From positions 186,001 through 250,000 of the forward strand of contig JAEHOE010000042.1 of NCBI GenBank assembly GCA_016858145.1: a stretch of 64,000 nt of DNA. Direction: 5' to 3'. Below are positions 1-13,100 of the stretch, one piece after another; the first letter of the stretch is position 1; each line of letters begins with the position of its first letter. The DNA is from Edaphochlamys debaryana. Taxonomy: Eukaryota; Chlorophyta; Chlorophyceae; Chlamydomonadales. A program made the translations under genes and the position numbers. The notes beneath the pieces are model-generated. The model was given only the letters and a program-made list of their open reading frames with translations. It searched no databases and had not been told where the DNA came from.

Positions 1-3000
1 TCCCGCGAGTCTGACCACGGGCCGCCGCCGCCGCCGTCTGTCTACGGATGATAACAGTGGCATCCCCATCATTGACCTCACCTCCGTAACCGCCGACGCG
101 CCTTTCGAGTTCGACAACACATCCTGCATAAAGCTCGCGCAGCGCATCGCGGACGGTTTTGAGGCCAACGCACCTGCGTACAACGCTACCGTTGCCCAGC
201 GGTTTGTCCTGGTCAAGTGCGAGGAGGACACCGTCACACTGGAGGGTGCGTTCCCAACCGCCGCCGATGGGTTTCGTCTAGCAGTCTGGTTGAACGGCCC
301 CACGGGCTTGCCCGACTGGGTGCAAGTCATCACGGGCGGAAATCCCTGCAGCGACCAGTTGTCGGGTTACAAGGTCGGCAGCAACGTAACGGGCCTCAGC
401 GGCGAAATCAGCTGCATGACTGGCGAGTTCGCGCAGACGTGCGACTTCAAGCCGCCGCCGCCGCCGTCGCCTCAGCCCCCCTCGCCGTCGCCGCCCTCCC
501 CTGCTCCGCCGTCGCCGCCCAGCCCCGAACCGCCCAGCCCCGAGCCGCCCTTGCCTCCCTCACCCCAGCCGCCTTCCCCCGCGCCGCCGTCGCCATCGCC
601 TCCCCGGCCTCAGCCCCCCTCCCCGACACCGCCGTCCCCCGTCCCACCCTGTATCGTCTGCGCTACAATCACCATCTTCCCGCCTCCATTCTTCGATACC
701 CTTTTTACTTTTGACGAACCCACGTGCGCCCAACTCTCCAGCATCATCATCACAGACATCCACATCGCCGCTGCTGAGGTTGGCGCGGTCATCCTCGCGC
801 CCTTCACGCCGTCACGCTGCTTCAAGCTTTACATCCCAGGAGCGGGCGCGCTTGGCTCGCCAAGCCTCAGCGTCTGCGGCACCTTTGCTTCCGCAGCAGA
901 AGGTGCGAAGCTTCAGGACTGGCTGGACGGGCCCGCTTTGCCCAAGTGGGTCGAGTGGCTGACTGGATCAGATGGTGGCAACCAGATCTGCTATCCGGGC
1001 CTCGACGATTACATGATCCTTGCGGAGATGACTGATGTGGTTGGGACAGACCGTTGCCTGGACGGTCAGTACACAGTCTCGTGCCAACCGCTTGCGCCGC
1101 CGGTGCCGCCCAACCCGCCGAGCCCGGAGCCGCCCAGTCCATTGCCTCCCAGCCCTCAACCGCCGAGCCCGGAACCGCCCTCGCCACAGCCGCCCAGCCC
1201 CGAGCCGCCCAGTCCCAAGCCGCCGAGCCCCGAACCGCCAAGCCCACAACCGCCGAGCCCACAACCGCCAAGCCCGCAGCCGCCGAGCCCGGAACCGCCA
1301 AGCCCGCTTCCCCCAAGCCCGGAACCGCCAAGCCCGCAGCCGCCAAGCCCAGAGCCGCCGAGCCCCCTCCCACCCAGTCCCGCGCCCCCGAGCCCGGAAC
1401 CACCAAGCCCGCAGCCGCCGAGCCCTGAACCGCCGAGTCCCCACCCCCCAAGCCCCGTTCCTCCAAGCCCTGAGCCACCCAGCCCGGAACCACCGAGCCC
1501 GGAACCGCCAAGCCCAGAGCCACCCAGCCCAAGTCCCCCGAGTCCGGAACCGCCAAGCCCGGAGCCCCCAAGTCCGCTTCCTCCAAGCCCAGAGCCGCCA
1601 AGCCCGGAGCCACCAAGCCCCGAACCACCCAGCCCGCTACCACCGAGCCCTCTTCCCCCAAGCCCAGAGCCGCCGAGTCCAGAACCCCCCCAGCCCGCTT
1701 CCACCAAGCCCTGAACCACCAAGCCCAGAACCGCCGAGTCCTCTACCGCCCAGCCCCCTACCCCCGAGCCCCGAACCACCCAGCCCTGAACCGCCCAGCC
1801 CCGAACCACCCAGCCCGCTTCCACCCAGCCCTCAACCGCCCAGTCCCCAGCCACCAAGCCCGGAGCCCCCAAGCCCTTCACCACCCAGCCCCCTTCCACC
1901 TAGCCCGGAGCCCCCAAGCCCTTCACCTCCCAGCCCCGTTCCACCAAGCCCCGAGCCTCCAAGCCCCTCTCCGCCAAGTCCGGAGCCTCCGAGCCCCAAG
2001 CCTCCTGCGCCACCGCGCCCTCAGCCGCCAAGCCCTTCGCCACCCAGCCCTTTCCCGCCGAGCCCTTCGCCACCCAGCCCTCTCCCACCCAGCCCGCTTC
2101 CCCCAAGCCCTTCGCCTCCAAGCCCGCTTCCCCCAAGCCCCAAGCCGCCAAGCCCCCTCCCGCCCAGCCCAGAGCCTCCAAGCCCACTGCCCCCGAGCCC
2201 TTCCCCTCCAAGCCCCAAGCCACCAAGCCCCTCCCCGCCAAGCCCTAAACCTCCCAGGCCCCCAAACAGCCCTCGACCGCCCAGACTCCCACGCCCTCCG
2301 CGGCTCCCCTTCCCGCCCCGCCCCATATCGCCCAGCCCGAAGCCGCCGAGTCCCACCCCACCCTCCCCTCTGCCCCCCTCTCCCTCGCCGCCGAGCCCTA
2401 TGCCGCCCTTGCCGCTTCCGCCCTCTCCCTCTCCACCAAGCCCCAAGCCGCCGTCACCATCCCCACCTCTCCCATCCCCTTCCAGCCCCGCCCCGCCCTC
2501 GCCGCTTCCGCCCTCTCCTGCGCCCCCGAGCCCCAGCCCTCCCCCACCAATTTGTGAGGTCTGCATCGATTTGGTCATTGACCCGCCCGATCCCCTCCCG
2601 GGTCCGCTCGTCACCCTATCCACCCGGCTGTGCGCAAATCTGAGCGCCCGTATCAACGACGACCTCAACACATGGGCAGCAGATCTCGGGGCAACCGTCA
2701 TAACCGAATTCGGTGTGGTGAGCTGCGCCCGGGCCTACAACCCCAGCGCCGAACCCGACATCCTGCCAACGCTGCGCGTCTGTGGGGAGTTCGCGACGGC
2801 AGAGGATGGCTTGCTCGTCCAAGACATCGTCAATGGGCCGGCGGGCCTGCAGGCTTGGATCGAGGCTCTCGTCGGCGGTTCGGCCTGCGCCTCCGGACAG
2901 CTGCCCGGCTATTTCCTCAGCGGCAAGGTCGAGGGAGTTGCGGGCACGGACGTGTGTCTGGAGGGAGAGTTCGCGCAGGATTGCCCTCGCTTGAGCCCGC

Positions 3001-6000
3001 CACGGCCGCCAAACCCGAGCCCCGGCCCTCCGCCCAGCCCGCAACCGAGCCCCCAACCGCCGAGCCCCCAACCGAGCCCGCAACCGCCGAGCCCCACTCC
3101 GCCACCGAGCCCGCAGCCCAGCCCCACTCCGCCCAGCCCGCGCCCCAACCCGAGCCCCCAGCCGCCATCTCCAGGGCCCTGCATTCATGCCCCGCCCCCC
3201 GCCAGCCCCCCAGCACTGCCGCGGCCTCCAACCGGCGCTGGAGTACCCCCTTCACCGCCCGACAACTCCCTCAGCCCCGGGCCGCCAGGGAGCCTGCCCG
3301 GTCCACCCTTACCGCCAGGAGCCTCGCAGGCCCCGCCCCGCCCCCCTTCCCAGACCCCGCCTGCGCCGTCGCCCTCCTCCATCCCAGCGCCGCCCTCTCC
3401 GCCCATCCCTAGCCTCTGGCCGCCTTGCCCCTACCCGCCCAACCCGCCCCGGGCCCCGCCTTTCCCCCCAACACCGCCCGCTCCCTCGCCTTCGCCTCCT
3501 GCACCGCCATCGCCGTCACCTTGTGTCCACATGCCTCCACCGACCCCTCCCGCCGGACTCCTGCCGCCGCCAACAAGCTCCGCCAGCCCCCCAAGCCCCC
3601 CTGGAGGGTCCGCCTTGCCCCCGCCCCCACCCCAGCCCCCACCGGCCGCCACGCCCTCGCCGGCCTCTGCCAGCCCTCCGCGACCCCCCCTCCAGCGGCC
3701 AACCGCCGCGCGCACCCCCGCCCTCCCAGCCACCTCCCGCCCCCGTGCTCCCACCCCTGCCTCCTCCACCCTGCGACTACCCGCTCCCTCCGCCCCCGCC
3801 CCCCCCAGCCACCTCAGCCGCCCTGTGTCCACATGCCTCCACCGACCCCTCCCGCCGGACTCCTGCCGCCGCCAACAAGCTCCGCCAGCCCCCCAAGCCC
3901 CCCTGGAGGGTCCGCCTTGCCGCCCCCACCACCCGCGCCCCCGGCTTCCTCCACGCCTTCACCTGCCTCTGCCAGCCCTCCGCGACCCCCCTCTACCGGA
4001 CTCACTCCTCCGCCCGCCCCGCCGGCTTCCACTACCCCTCCGCCGCCAACCATCCCACCTCCACCGCCGCCTCCCTGCGACGCCCCGACCCCTCCGCCGC
4101 CGCTGCCTCCCTGCCACCACCTGCCTCCTCCCACGCCACCCTCCGGCCTCCCTCCCCCTTCGCCGGGCTCGTCCTTCACCCCTCCGGCCCCCCCTGGGAC
4201 ATCGCTCTTGCCTCCTCCACCGCCCCACCCTCCCCCGTCTGTGACTCCCTCCCCAGCTACCGCCAGCCCCCCACGGCCCCCCTCCACGGGGCCTGCCCCA
4301 CCGCCCACCCCGCCGGCTGCCACCACCCCACCGCCGCCAACCATCCCACCTCCGCCGCCACCTCCTTGTGACCTTCCGCCGCCGCCTCCGGAACCGCCCT
4401 GCATTCACATGTCTCCGCCGACCCCTCCCACCGGCCTGCCCCCACCGCCAACAGGCTCCGCCAGCCCTCCAAGCCCCCCCGGAGGATCCGCCTTGCCCCC
4501 GCCACCACCCCAGGCCCCGCCTTCCTCTACGCCCTCACCTGCCTCTGCCAGCCCTCCGCGACCCCCTTCCAGCGGCCAACCGCCGCGCGCACCCCCGCCC
4601 TCCCAGCCGCCCCCCGCCCCCGTGCTCCCGCCCCCGCCGCCGCCGCCGTGTGACTACCCTCCCCCGCTTGCTCCCCTTGCCCCCGAGCCTCCCGATACCA
4701 CCCCTGCCATCAAGCGCCCCTTGCCTCCCTCGCCCAAGCCCCCGCCCTCACCCCCCCTGACCGAACCCTCGCCGCCCTCGCCCTCCCCCGCGCCCCCTGC
4801 CCGGCCCCGGCCCCCGCGCAACCCACCACCTCAGAACCCGCCCGGCCTCGCCCCGCCAAGCCCGCGACCGCCGGTGGTGGAACTCCCGCCGCCCCCGCCT
4901 CCGCCGCCTCCAATCAATCCATCGCCCCGGGCCAACCCGTCTTTCCGTGCGCCAGGAGCTCCGCCGCCCGCGCCGGAGCCCGAACAGCCGCCGGAAGGGC
5001 CCATCCAGCCCAGCCGCTTCCGTCCGCCCCCGGCGCCGCCCTCGCCCGCGCCCTCGCCCTTCCCGTCGCCCATGTCTGACTGCGAGATCGACATCTATGT
5101 CAGACTCATCCCGCCTGCTGGTACGTCCGGGAGACAGGGCACCGAGTGAGGTGATCGGGACAGGCCAGGCCGTACGCTCGTTCAGCAGCGCGTGCTCGAT
5201 GGCCACGCCTGAACCGACAGCGCCCTGGCCCGCACTGCCCCCGCACGCCTGATCGCTGGCCCGCACTGCCGCACCCGCACTCCCCGTGGCCGACTAGGGC
5301 TGGCCTTGCCCTCCTCTCGCGCCCCACTCATGGCCACACCCGTTCGCCCAGCCTATGCTTTCGGGGTCCCTCAAATGACTCACCGCGCGCTCACCTCTCA
5401 CCCTGCTGCCCCTCAGGCACTGAGCTCAAGTCCACGCCCATCTTCGAGAAGCGGCGGCGGCAGCTGCTGCTGACTGGCGGCGACGCCACCACGTCGCCCC
5501 CTGCCGCCATGCCCCCGGCGCCCCTGCTCAACACCAGCAACAGCAGTAGCAATAACACGAATGGCACCAACAGCACCGTGCCAGGCCCGCCCAGGCCCCC
5601 CTACCCGCCGGGCAAGGCCCCGCCCTCGGCGCCGCCGGCGCCGCCGCCGGCACCAGCTGCGCCCGTGGAGCAGTTGGGATCGGATGACGACTGGTCAACC
5701 GCCAACCGAACGCTCAAGGACGCGGAGGAGGCGCCTTTCATGTTCGACGCTGAGTCATGCGAGGTCCTGGCCGGTCGCATCATCTCGGGCTTCAACACGC
5801 AGGCGCCGCTGGTGGGGTCCACCATTCTAAAGCCCTTCGAGCTCAAGACCTGGTGAGCATCTATCGATTAGTCCATGCTTTCTCGGTGCCCGGGTGTGGA
5901 TCGCGCACAAGAACGGGCGGGGCGGCGGGAGCGCGGGAGAGGTGACGTACGCTCGCTGGACACACGCTTATTCTGTCGCGTGCTGACGTCACTTAAACCT

Positions 6001-8186
6001 CCTTATTCCCCTCCTTTTAAGCGCAACCGACTACATTCGCCTCCGCGGCGCGTTCCTCTCCGCCGCCGATGGAGCCCGGCTGCAGCCCTGGCTTAACGGA
6101 CCCGACGGGATGCGCGCCTGGATCCGGGATGTCACCAACGGCTCGCGGTGCCCAGACACGCTGCGGGGGTACGACATCGAGGTACGGCGCCACGTGCCTG
6201 CCGTACGCCGCACGCTGATACGCACGGGGGCCTGGCTGGGGGTGTTCCGATTATACGTACACCGCATTGTGCGCCCTGCCTGCCTTCTCGCCTGACCCTC
6301 ACTGGTCCCCAGGTGGTCCCTGGTCCGTGCGTGCGTGCTCCCCGCCAATACGTCTCCACGCCCACAGCCCGTGCACACATACACGGTACCCATCCTTGTC
6401 GGGCCCGCACTGACGCCACCCACCCAAACGCCTGCCGTACGCGCAGGGCCAGGTGGTGGGGCCGGGGGGCGACCAGCGCTGCATCGCCGGCCGTTTCGTG
6501 TTCAAGTGCCCTTCAATGCTGCAGCAGGCGCCCCCGCTTTCGCCCTTCCCGCCGTCCCCCACGCCGCCGCCACGGCCCCCGCTGCCAACCGGCCGCGATA
6601 TTGTCCGCACGCACGGTGAGCAAAAGGAGCCTGGGGGCTGGGACTGTCCCAGTTTCGAGCGAGGGTGTAAGACCCACTCCCGCGGCTAAGTCGCAAGGCT
6701 GACCGGCTCCGTGGCTAAGTTTCTAGTCGCAAGCGTGACGGTGTGCCTGCATGATATGCCCCGCCGCCGCCCGCCAGTGTGCGTGACGAGTACGGTCAAC
6801 GTGCCGTACGCCGTGGGCGCGCTGTACACGGTCAACACCGTTGACCAGCAGGTGCGTGCGTCATCAGCGCGTGTGCGTCCTTCGTCCCCCTCGCCTCTTT
6901 GGGAGCGACCCTGGACAACCCATGTCAATCATACGCGCTCGGTAGTCACGGCATGGCGCCTGCAGGGGCCCAAGGAGGTTCCCGCGGAAGCCCTGCCCAT
7001 GCTGACTGCGGCACTCCCGACCGTCTGATCCTCCCTGTGTCCGCCGCCCTATCGGCCTCAAACCCCCGCGTCCGCAGAACTACTCGGCCGTGGCCATGTG
7101 CACTCGTGTCTACGCTCAGAGCTGCAAGAAGACGGCCTTCTGCTGGTGAGCGCTTGTGGCTCGACCCCCGCTGGCCCTCGCCTCCACCCGGTTTCGGCTC
7201 GCTTGGCGCAGTTGCGCGGCACCCCACCTGCGCACCTCACACATGCAATGCCCTGAGGTACCTCCCTGACGCACATCCGGCACTGGCGCGTCCCCTCGCA
7301 GTAACATGGACTTTGCCAAGCTGGAGGTCCCCGTGGAGGACGCCTGCCGCTCGGACCTGCGGCGCCTCACCATCAACGGCCGTCCCGTGTACTACAGCTG
7401 GGGTGAGCACGGGCTGGTCGGAGGGACTGACTAAGGCTGGGGGTCAGGACCAGGTGGGCCCCCAGGGGTCCAGCCGCAGCCGGGTCCAACCGCGCGCGGA
7501 CTCAGCCGGGCCCGCACGTGACCGTACCCTACGGGTAGGCACCGTGTTCTTCTGGTGTTAGTTGGTACCGTTAGCGCTGTCTGTCTGGTTTGAAGTCTGG
7601 TTTGAAGTGCCTCATATCGCCCCGCTTGTCACCCCTCCTATTCCCCAGGATTCTACGACCGGGTAATCACGCTCAAGTTCGAGGACCTGGACGTGTGAGT
7701 GCGCGCAGGCTCCGCAGGGTCCGGCACGCCCAGGGACATCGGTTGGGTTGCGGAGGTGGAGATGTGCATTGCTTGCAGTGGAGGGCACCCGCGCCCCCTC
7801 GCTAACCCGCCGTGTTAAGTGCAGAGCATGACGACACGATGTGTGCGCTTGAAGGCAGGGTCCTCATAAACCGGTCCCGTAAACCCGAAAACCCTACAGG
7901 GACATGCCCCAGCCGGATGGCAGCGAGCTGTGCTGGGTGGTGCGCCCGGGCCCTTGTGCGGACCCCGCCAAGTTCTGTCTGGAAGGGTCCTGCCAGGTGG
8001 GGTGCCTTGCATGCGTGTGCTGGGCCCCGGACGCAAGGGACGCGTCGGTTGTCGGTTGCAGCAGTTGATGAATGGGGCGTAAGATGGTCTTCCATGCTGA
8101 CATGCCTTCTCTTCGTCGTGTCCCTCCCGCAGGCTGCCATTTTCTCGTCGTCGAACAAGTGCTGTCCCTCGTCTTTCATCTATTAA
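1..8186 (+). CDS. Giant multi-domain pherophorin (5' end outside window; three apparent +1 frameshifts in C-runs)
   Basis: Pherophorins are secreted hydroxyproline-rich glycoproteins of the volvocine cell wall/extracellular matrix. The frame is open from base 2. N-type pherophorin domains lie at about 2-450, 655-1090, 2553-2993 and 5078-6530, each with the family pattern of spaced Cys plus a W(L/I)-NGP-like segment; for example WLNGP is at 289-303. Pro-rich rods of SPPSPEPP type separate them. The C-terminal pherophorin domain (DUF3707-like) covers 6778-8186 and ends in a Cys-rich tail [11 protein letters not shown]. Exons: <1-5120, 5417-5852, 6022-6181, 6447-6615, 6778-6851, 7078-7145, 7302-7402, 7649-7694, 7900-7996, 8133-8186; all phases agree. 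The first three visible domains are intronless, whereas the last two are cut by nine introns. Frame changes by +1 at C-runs 1685-1691, 3684-3690 and 3799-3806, while domain and repeat coding continues in the new frame, so assembly indels are likelier than a dead gene. Upstream exons and the signal peptide are not visible. Confidence 0.93.
446..655 (+). repeat. Pro-rich rod between pherophorin domains 1 and 2
   Basis: Short rod of PPSP/SPPSP units directly after the Cys of the first domain (TC at about 438-443) and before the Cys that opens the second (CIVC at 651-662). In volvocine matrix proteins such segments form extended, hydroxylated and glycosylated polyproline-II spacers. Confidence 0.9.
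1094..2552 (+). repeat. Long SPPSPEPP rod between pherophorin domains 2 and 3
   Basis: About 480 residues built almost wholly of (E/L/Q/S/K)PPSP units. At DNA level it is a degenerate 12-15 bp minisatellite of the form CCNAGCCC. A +1 shift at the seven-C run 1685-1691 splits it between two reading frames, and both halves keep the same protein repeat. Confidence 0.92.
3180..4651 (+). repeat. Five Cys-bounded Pro-rich repeats of ~96-114 residues inside the pherophorin rod
   Basis: Units begin with Cys-x-His ([17 protein letters not shown] twice, [20 protein letters not shown]) at 3180, 3522, 3824, 4112 and 4400. Units 3-5 close with a polyproline tract followed by Cys (CDA, CDL, CDY). Spacings are 342, 302, 288 and 288 bp; the 302 includes two one-base C-run anomalies, so the true unit is near 300. 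Inside each is a conserved core [15 protein letters not shown], then [13 protein letters not shown]. This differs from the plain SPPSP rod. Each unit is bracketed by Cys, so disulphide stapling or cross-linking of the rod is possible; that is inference. Confidence 0.85.
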
Positions 8187-10128
8187 GGGACCCCGGAGGA
8201 GCCTCAGCGGCCCAGCTTGCGAGAGCTACAGGCAAGGGCTCAGGATGAGGCCACGGCCGCCCGGCTCCGCCCTTGGCGGTTGCCAATGAGTTAGATGAAC
8301 GGCGCCAAAGACGCCCCTAGCTGTTCTCCTTCTATGATCCTTGGTGGAACAAGTATGCCCCCCTAGCCAACGGCCAGAAGCAGCCGAGAGCATGTGCACA
8401 TGCTCTTTACAATGTGAGGAGCACATTAGTACGGGTATTCGTTAGCTAGATCTTCTCCGTCCCCGTTTTTAGGTAGGTATCAACCCATTTTGCTGCATTG
8501 CTGAGCCAGAGCGCTAGACTTCATATAGGATTTTAGGGGTATTGCCTCGAGACCCGGAGTTGGCCCGCAAGCATCTATTGGCTGCCTTTGCAGCGGCCCA
8601 TGCGGATGCAAGGGCATGCATGCATGCTAAGACCACGAGCGGTGTACAGGCGGGTTGTCGATCGCCGGTCTTTTGCCACTGCTAGGGTGCCGTGTAGCTC
8701 CTGCTTTGGTTCGTTGGGTTGGTGGTCACTACGCCGGAGTTGGTGGGTTGGAGGCGGAGGAGTACAGCCAGAGGCGGAGGAGAGGCAGATACATACGCGG
8801 GGGCTGCTATCAGCACCCACTCGATTCTTAGGTAGATGTCTGCGTGTTGAAGCAAGTAGAGGTAGGCTTCGTTGTGTGATCGCATCATGAATTGTTTGGA
8901 CTTGCACCTCGCACTCTGATCTCTCCATCTGCATTCGGATCTTTGCTCAATGTCTTGATCGCCTTTACTCTTTCTTCTCGCAATCTTATCTTCTGGCTCG
9001 GCGAACGAACGCGCGCTGGGGTGCCCAGTCTGATGGATGGAGATCCCAAGATCCGGTGTGCATGGTAGGAGATGACGCCATGCGGGTGCCATGCCCCGGT
9101 GGCGGGCGGTGCATAGACGGACGAAATGGCACCCGTTAGATAGCCGTTGCCAGTGAGGCTGAGTAATCCTCGGAGGCCCGAAGAGTTGCGGGGTGGTAGG
9201 TCCCTGGTCGTCTTGTTCCATGACCGGTGGTTGTCGGGATGCCGCTAGCTAGCTGCCATGCCTGGGAAAAGGAGGGAGGGGGGGGAGGCGCCGCGGAAGA
9301 TGAAGAGTGCATGCGCTGAAGTAAGGGGATGAAGCCCAGGGGCTGCCGCGAGTGGTTGGTAGATAGGAACGGTCTCTATCACTCTATGATGTAACTTGGC
9401 CGTTGTGCGTGGCCCTGCCTTCCCGACATCCCGAGCCACCCGCCTTTCCACCAGACTGTTGGCCTCTCAGGATACGGTGGATGGCCACGCCGCGCTTCCC
9501 TGCCTCCCTGCTCCTCTACTTAGGGACTCGGGGATCAGACGTCACAGCCTCAAGGTCTGCTCAAAGACTGGCAGGTTGGCTCCACTACGTGACCGGTACA
9601 TGGCCGCCACATTCGGTCTCATGTTGTGGGGGCATCTCGCTCGTCAGCTGATGCGCACCGACTGCCGGCAGGGCTCAAGCTGCTGTGCCCTCGCTCCGCT
9701 GTCTAGTCGCTTGATTAAAGCCTAGCAACAAGATGCAGGGGCAGGGGATGTGTGTGGGTGCGGCGTGCGCGAGGGCACACAGTTGGGACTGGGCATGGGG
9801 TCGTGGGTGGGGGGACTCGGCACCATGGGGAGCGATGGAGCCGACGGAGGCAAACCCCGACAATCTGTGCGAGCGCTATGATAATAACATAATAGTCACG
9901 CAAACGGTAGCTGCACGCCCATGGTTAAAGCTAGAGAAACTGACATGAGAGCAGGGGCCAGAACCAGAGGCACGCCTGCAAGTAGAAGCTCGACTAAGTT
10001 CATTGGATACGCTCGAAACCTAGCGAAAGCAATGCAACAAGCTCAGCGCAGCTCGCCGAGAGGACTGTCGCAAGCTGGCGCGACCCGGGGATACTCAAAG
10101 CACCAAGTGTGCACATAAGTCCAGCGTA
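8187..10128. other. Intergenic region between pherophorin and TBC genes
   Basis: It holds the 3' untranslated region of the pherophorin gene and the upstream region of the TBC-domain gene. Both strands have only short open frames with no domain resemblance, and base composition is less GC-rich than in the exons. I see no TGTAA word within several hundred bases of the pherophorin stop (one occurs near 9390), and no RNA gene. Confidence 0.6.
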
Positions 10129-13100
10129 ATGAGGCCTGCATCTGCAGCGGCGGTGGGTTGCGTGCGCGACCTGGCACAGACAGCTGAATTTGGCGGCATC
10201 TGCCGGGTGGCCACAGGAGTCGTCAACCTGCTCCTACGCAGGCGGTGCAGCGAGACTGGAGGTTCCATGACGAGGATGCTGGGCGCGAGGAGTACCCCGA
10301 AGAGCCGCGGGTGGGTGGGCGGCACGCTTCTCCACGCTTGCCCCGCTCTCCATCCTTGGCCATCCACACGCACCCTGCCTGCACGCAGGAGCCGGGCTCT
10401 TCCGGGACTTCCGAGGGCGTATTCTTCGATAACGTGGCCTACGCCCTCAAGGCAGGTTTGGACCGGCTCAACCCTTGGCCGTAGCTTGAGCTCCCGTCAG
10501 CAGGGGGACAGCCAACACATGATGCAGTGTTCCCCCCTCCCCGTGCAAGGCCCTCGTGTCTGCCTGTTCCCTGTGCCCCAAGCAACCCCCGTCGCCTGTA
10601 ACGGCACGCCTCCGCAGGCCCGGCTCGCATTCTCACCCTACCTGGCCGGGGCGACCATGGAGGCCGCCCTCGTGTACGCCGACGCCGAAACACAGGCAAG
10701 CGCCCCACGCCCCACACGCTTGACACCCCATACCCCACGCCCGACCCGCCATATCCGCGCCTCCTCCTCCGCCCACGTGTTCACGCCCGCCCCCGCCCAC
10801 GTGTTCACGCCCGCTGACCTCCGACCCGAACCCCGCGTTCTCCCCGTTCCCTCCGCCCGTCCCCGTTCCCCCAGCCCTCGCCCGAGCCCCTGGCCGCCTG
10901 CCGCGCCTGCCTGCAGCGCTGCCTGCTGCTGCGGCTGAGGGAGCTGCAGCTGCTCAGCGAGTGGCCCCTGCAGCGGCCCAAGAGGTGGGAGGTGGGGGGG
11001 CTGCGGGCTTGGGCGCGGGGGCCGTGGGGGGCCAAAGAGTTGGGGGTTGGGAGGGGGAAGAGGTTGGGTTCGGGTGTGGGCATGGGGGCGCATGGGGGCG
11101 CAGGGATTCACGAACGGTGGTGGTGGTTGGGGGAAAGAGGGGCAGGTTCGGATGGTGAAGGTGGGGGCTTGGGCGCAGGAACCGTGGCTGGCCTCCAGTG
11201 AACCCATGGGGCCCGTGGCCCTGTCACTGCAACCGTTACACTCCCTGGGCGGGATGGCTGTGCGGTTGTGCGTTCGTGTGGCCTTGCGCAAGTCCTCGCT
11301 AGCTTTTGCCGTGGTGTCATGGTGCCCGCAGGACTCCCCTGCAGATGGATCGATTGCTTGCGGGAGGTGCGTGGGACGGCTATTGTTGGCGCTCGCTCAG
11401 CCTTCCGCGTGTTGCAGTGTAGTCTACGCACTTCAGCAGCTGGCCCTGCGCCCCCTTAGCACGCAACCAACCGTCGCTTTCTCCCTTCATGTCGGCAGCC
11501 TTTCCCTTCCTCAAACCTCCCCACATGCTGCTTTGAACCTGACCCCGCCCCGCCCCTCCAGGCGCCCGCGCCTCGGAGCTCGTGGGCGGCCCCCGCAGCG
11601 GCCCCCCCCTGGACCACCCCCGCCTGCCCCCCGCCCTCGCGGGGCTGAGCCTGCTGGCGCCGCCCGACCTGGCGCTGGCGCTGGGGGGGCGGGGGCAGGA
11701 GCTGCTGGGCAAGGTGTGTGTGGGGAAAAGGGGTGAGGGGTTGGGGACCCGGGGGCTTGGGACGGGCAAGGCGGTTGCGTGCCCAGGCTCGGGGCTACGG
11801 GGCAACCGTACTATGTGATCCTGTCGATCCCAAGCCATCCCTTTTGCACTCCCCACCTCCCCCTCGGCCCTTCAGGACTGGGTGTCCCTCGGGCAGGCCA
11901 GCGCACGCTCGCATGCCTCCTCCGGATCTGGATCTGGATCTGGTTCCGGATCTGGACACGGGCCCCTGGCCGGCCTCGCCTCGCTGCCCCGCAGCCTCGG
12001 GGCGGCCGCTGGGCTGGCGGCACTGGCGGGGGTCCAAATGGCGCCGCCCTCTGTCGCCGGGGGCCCGGGGGGAGGAGGCGTGGGAGGAGCAGGATCCGGA
12101 GGGGCGCTGCTCACGTGGCTGAGGGAGCTGTTCCGAGACCTCCACCCGCAGCAGCGACACGTGAGGGGGAACGCGAGATGAGAGTGGGGAAGGTGGTTGG
12201 AGATGCGCTCCAGCGCAGTGTACGGCAGGGTTTTGTTTTGCGCTCTGAGCCCCACCCCCGTGCACCCTTCTCGCATCTCCTCACTCTCGTGACTCACTTC
12301 CTCACGTGCCCCATGCAGGTGGGGGTGGACGATCGAGCGCTGCCGTGGTTCCGCGATGTCAAGGTGGGCCCCGAGTGGGCCCGGGCCCGGACGGGGCCCG
12401 GGTGGGGCCTAACCTTTGGGGCCTCAATCCGGCAGGCGGTAGCCGGAACTCACCGCCATGGGTGACCAAGCTGCTTGAGCTCCCCTGCAGAACCTCATCC
12501 CTACGCACAGCACGCCATCTGCCCGCTTGACAGCCGCCTGCCCTCTGCCATTCCTACCCTGCCCTGCTCTTGTCCATTTTGCCTCCCCTCCCCCCACCTG
12601 CCCCCCCCTAGGTAGCTGCCGCGCGTGCCGTTGCACTAGAGGGAAGCGCCCGCGCAGCCGCGGCCTTCGCCGTGTTCGGGGTCCCCCACGGTCTGCGGGC
12701 GGCCGTGTGGGAGGCGGCGCTGGGGCTGAGGCGGCCGGGGGAGCCCCTGGGGGCGGCGGCGGCGGGGCGCGGAGGCGCCGCCGGCGCCCGCGGCGGTGCG
12801 GGGGGAACCGCCACGGCGGCGGCTGCAGCGGCGGCGGCGAGCGGTGCTGCTGCGGCGCTGCTATTTGAGCGGCTGTGCGCTCAGGCGAGTGGGGTGGCAC
12901 TGGTGTGGGGCACGGGAGGAGGGAGGTCTGGTGCGTTCGCCTCCCCTGTGCTGTGCGAGAACGTGCCGGGCAAGTGGTTCTGGAAGCGAGAGGCTGCCTC
13001 CCCCCTTTTTCCCCCCCTCCCTCTACTCCCTCCCCCCTCTTCCCCCTCCCCCCCTGACAGGTCCTGGAGCAGCCCCTGCTGCTGGACGTGGCGGTGGGGG

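Noticed and set aside
867..1661. Minus-strand open frame of 264 codons, and other long antisense frames across 450-5100
   Set aside because: They are mirror readings of the Pro-rich pherophorin repeats (G/L/R-rich, no stops because of composition) with no domain of their own.
1685..3806. Pherophorin as a pseudogene because of frame changes
   Set aside because: Domain and repeat coding, Cys pattern and nine in-phase downstream exons are intact; every shift is one C in a long C-run.
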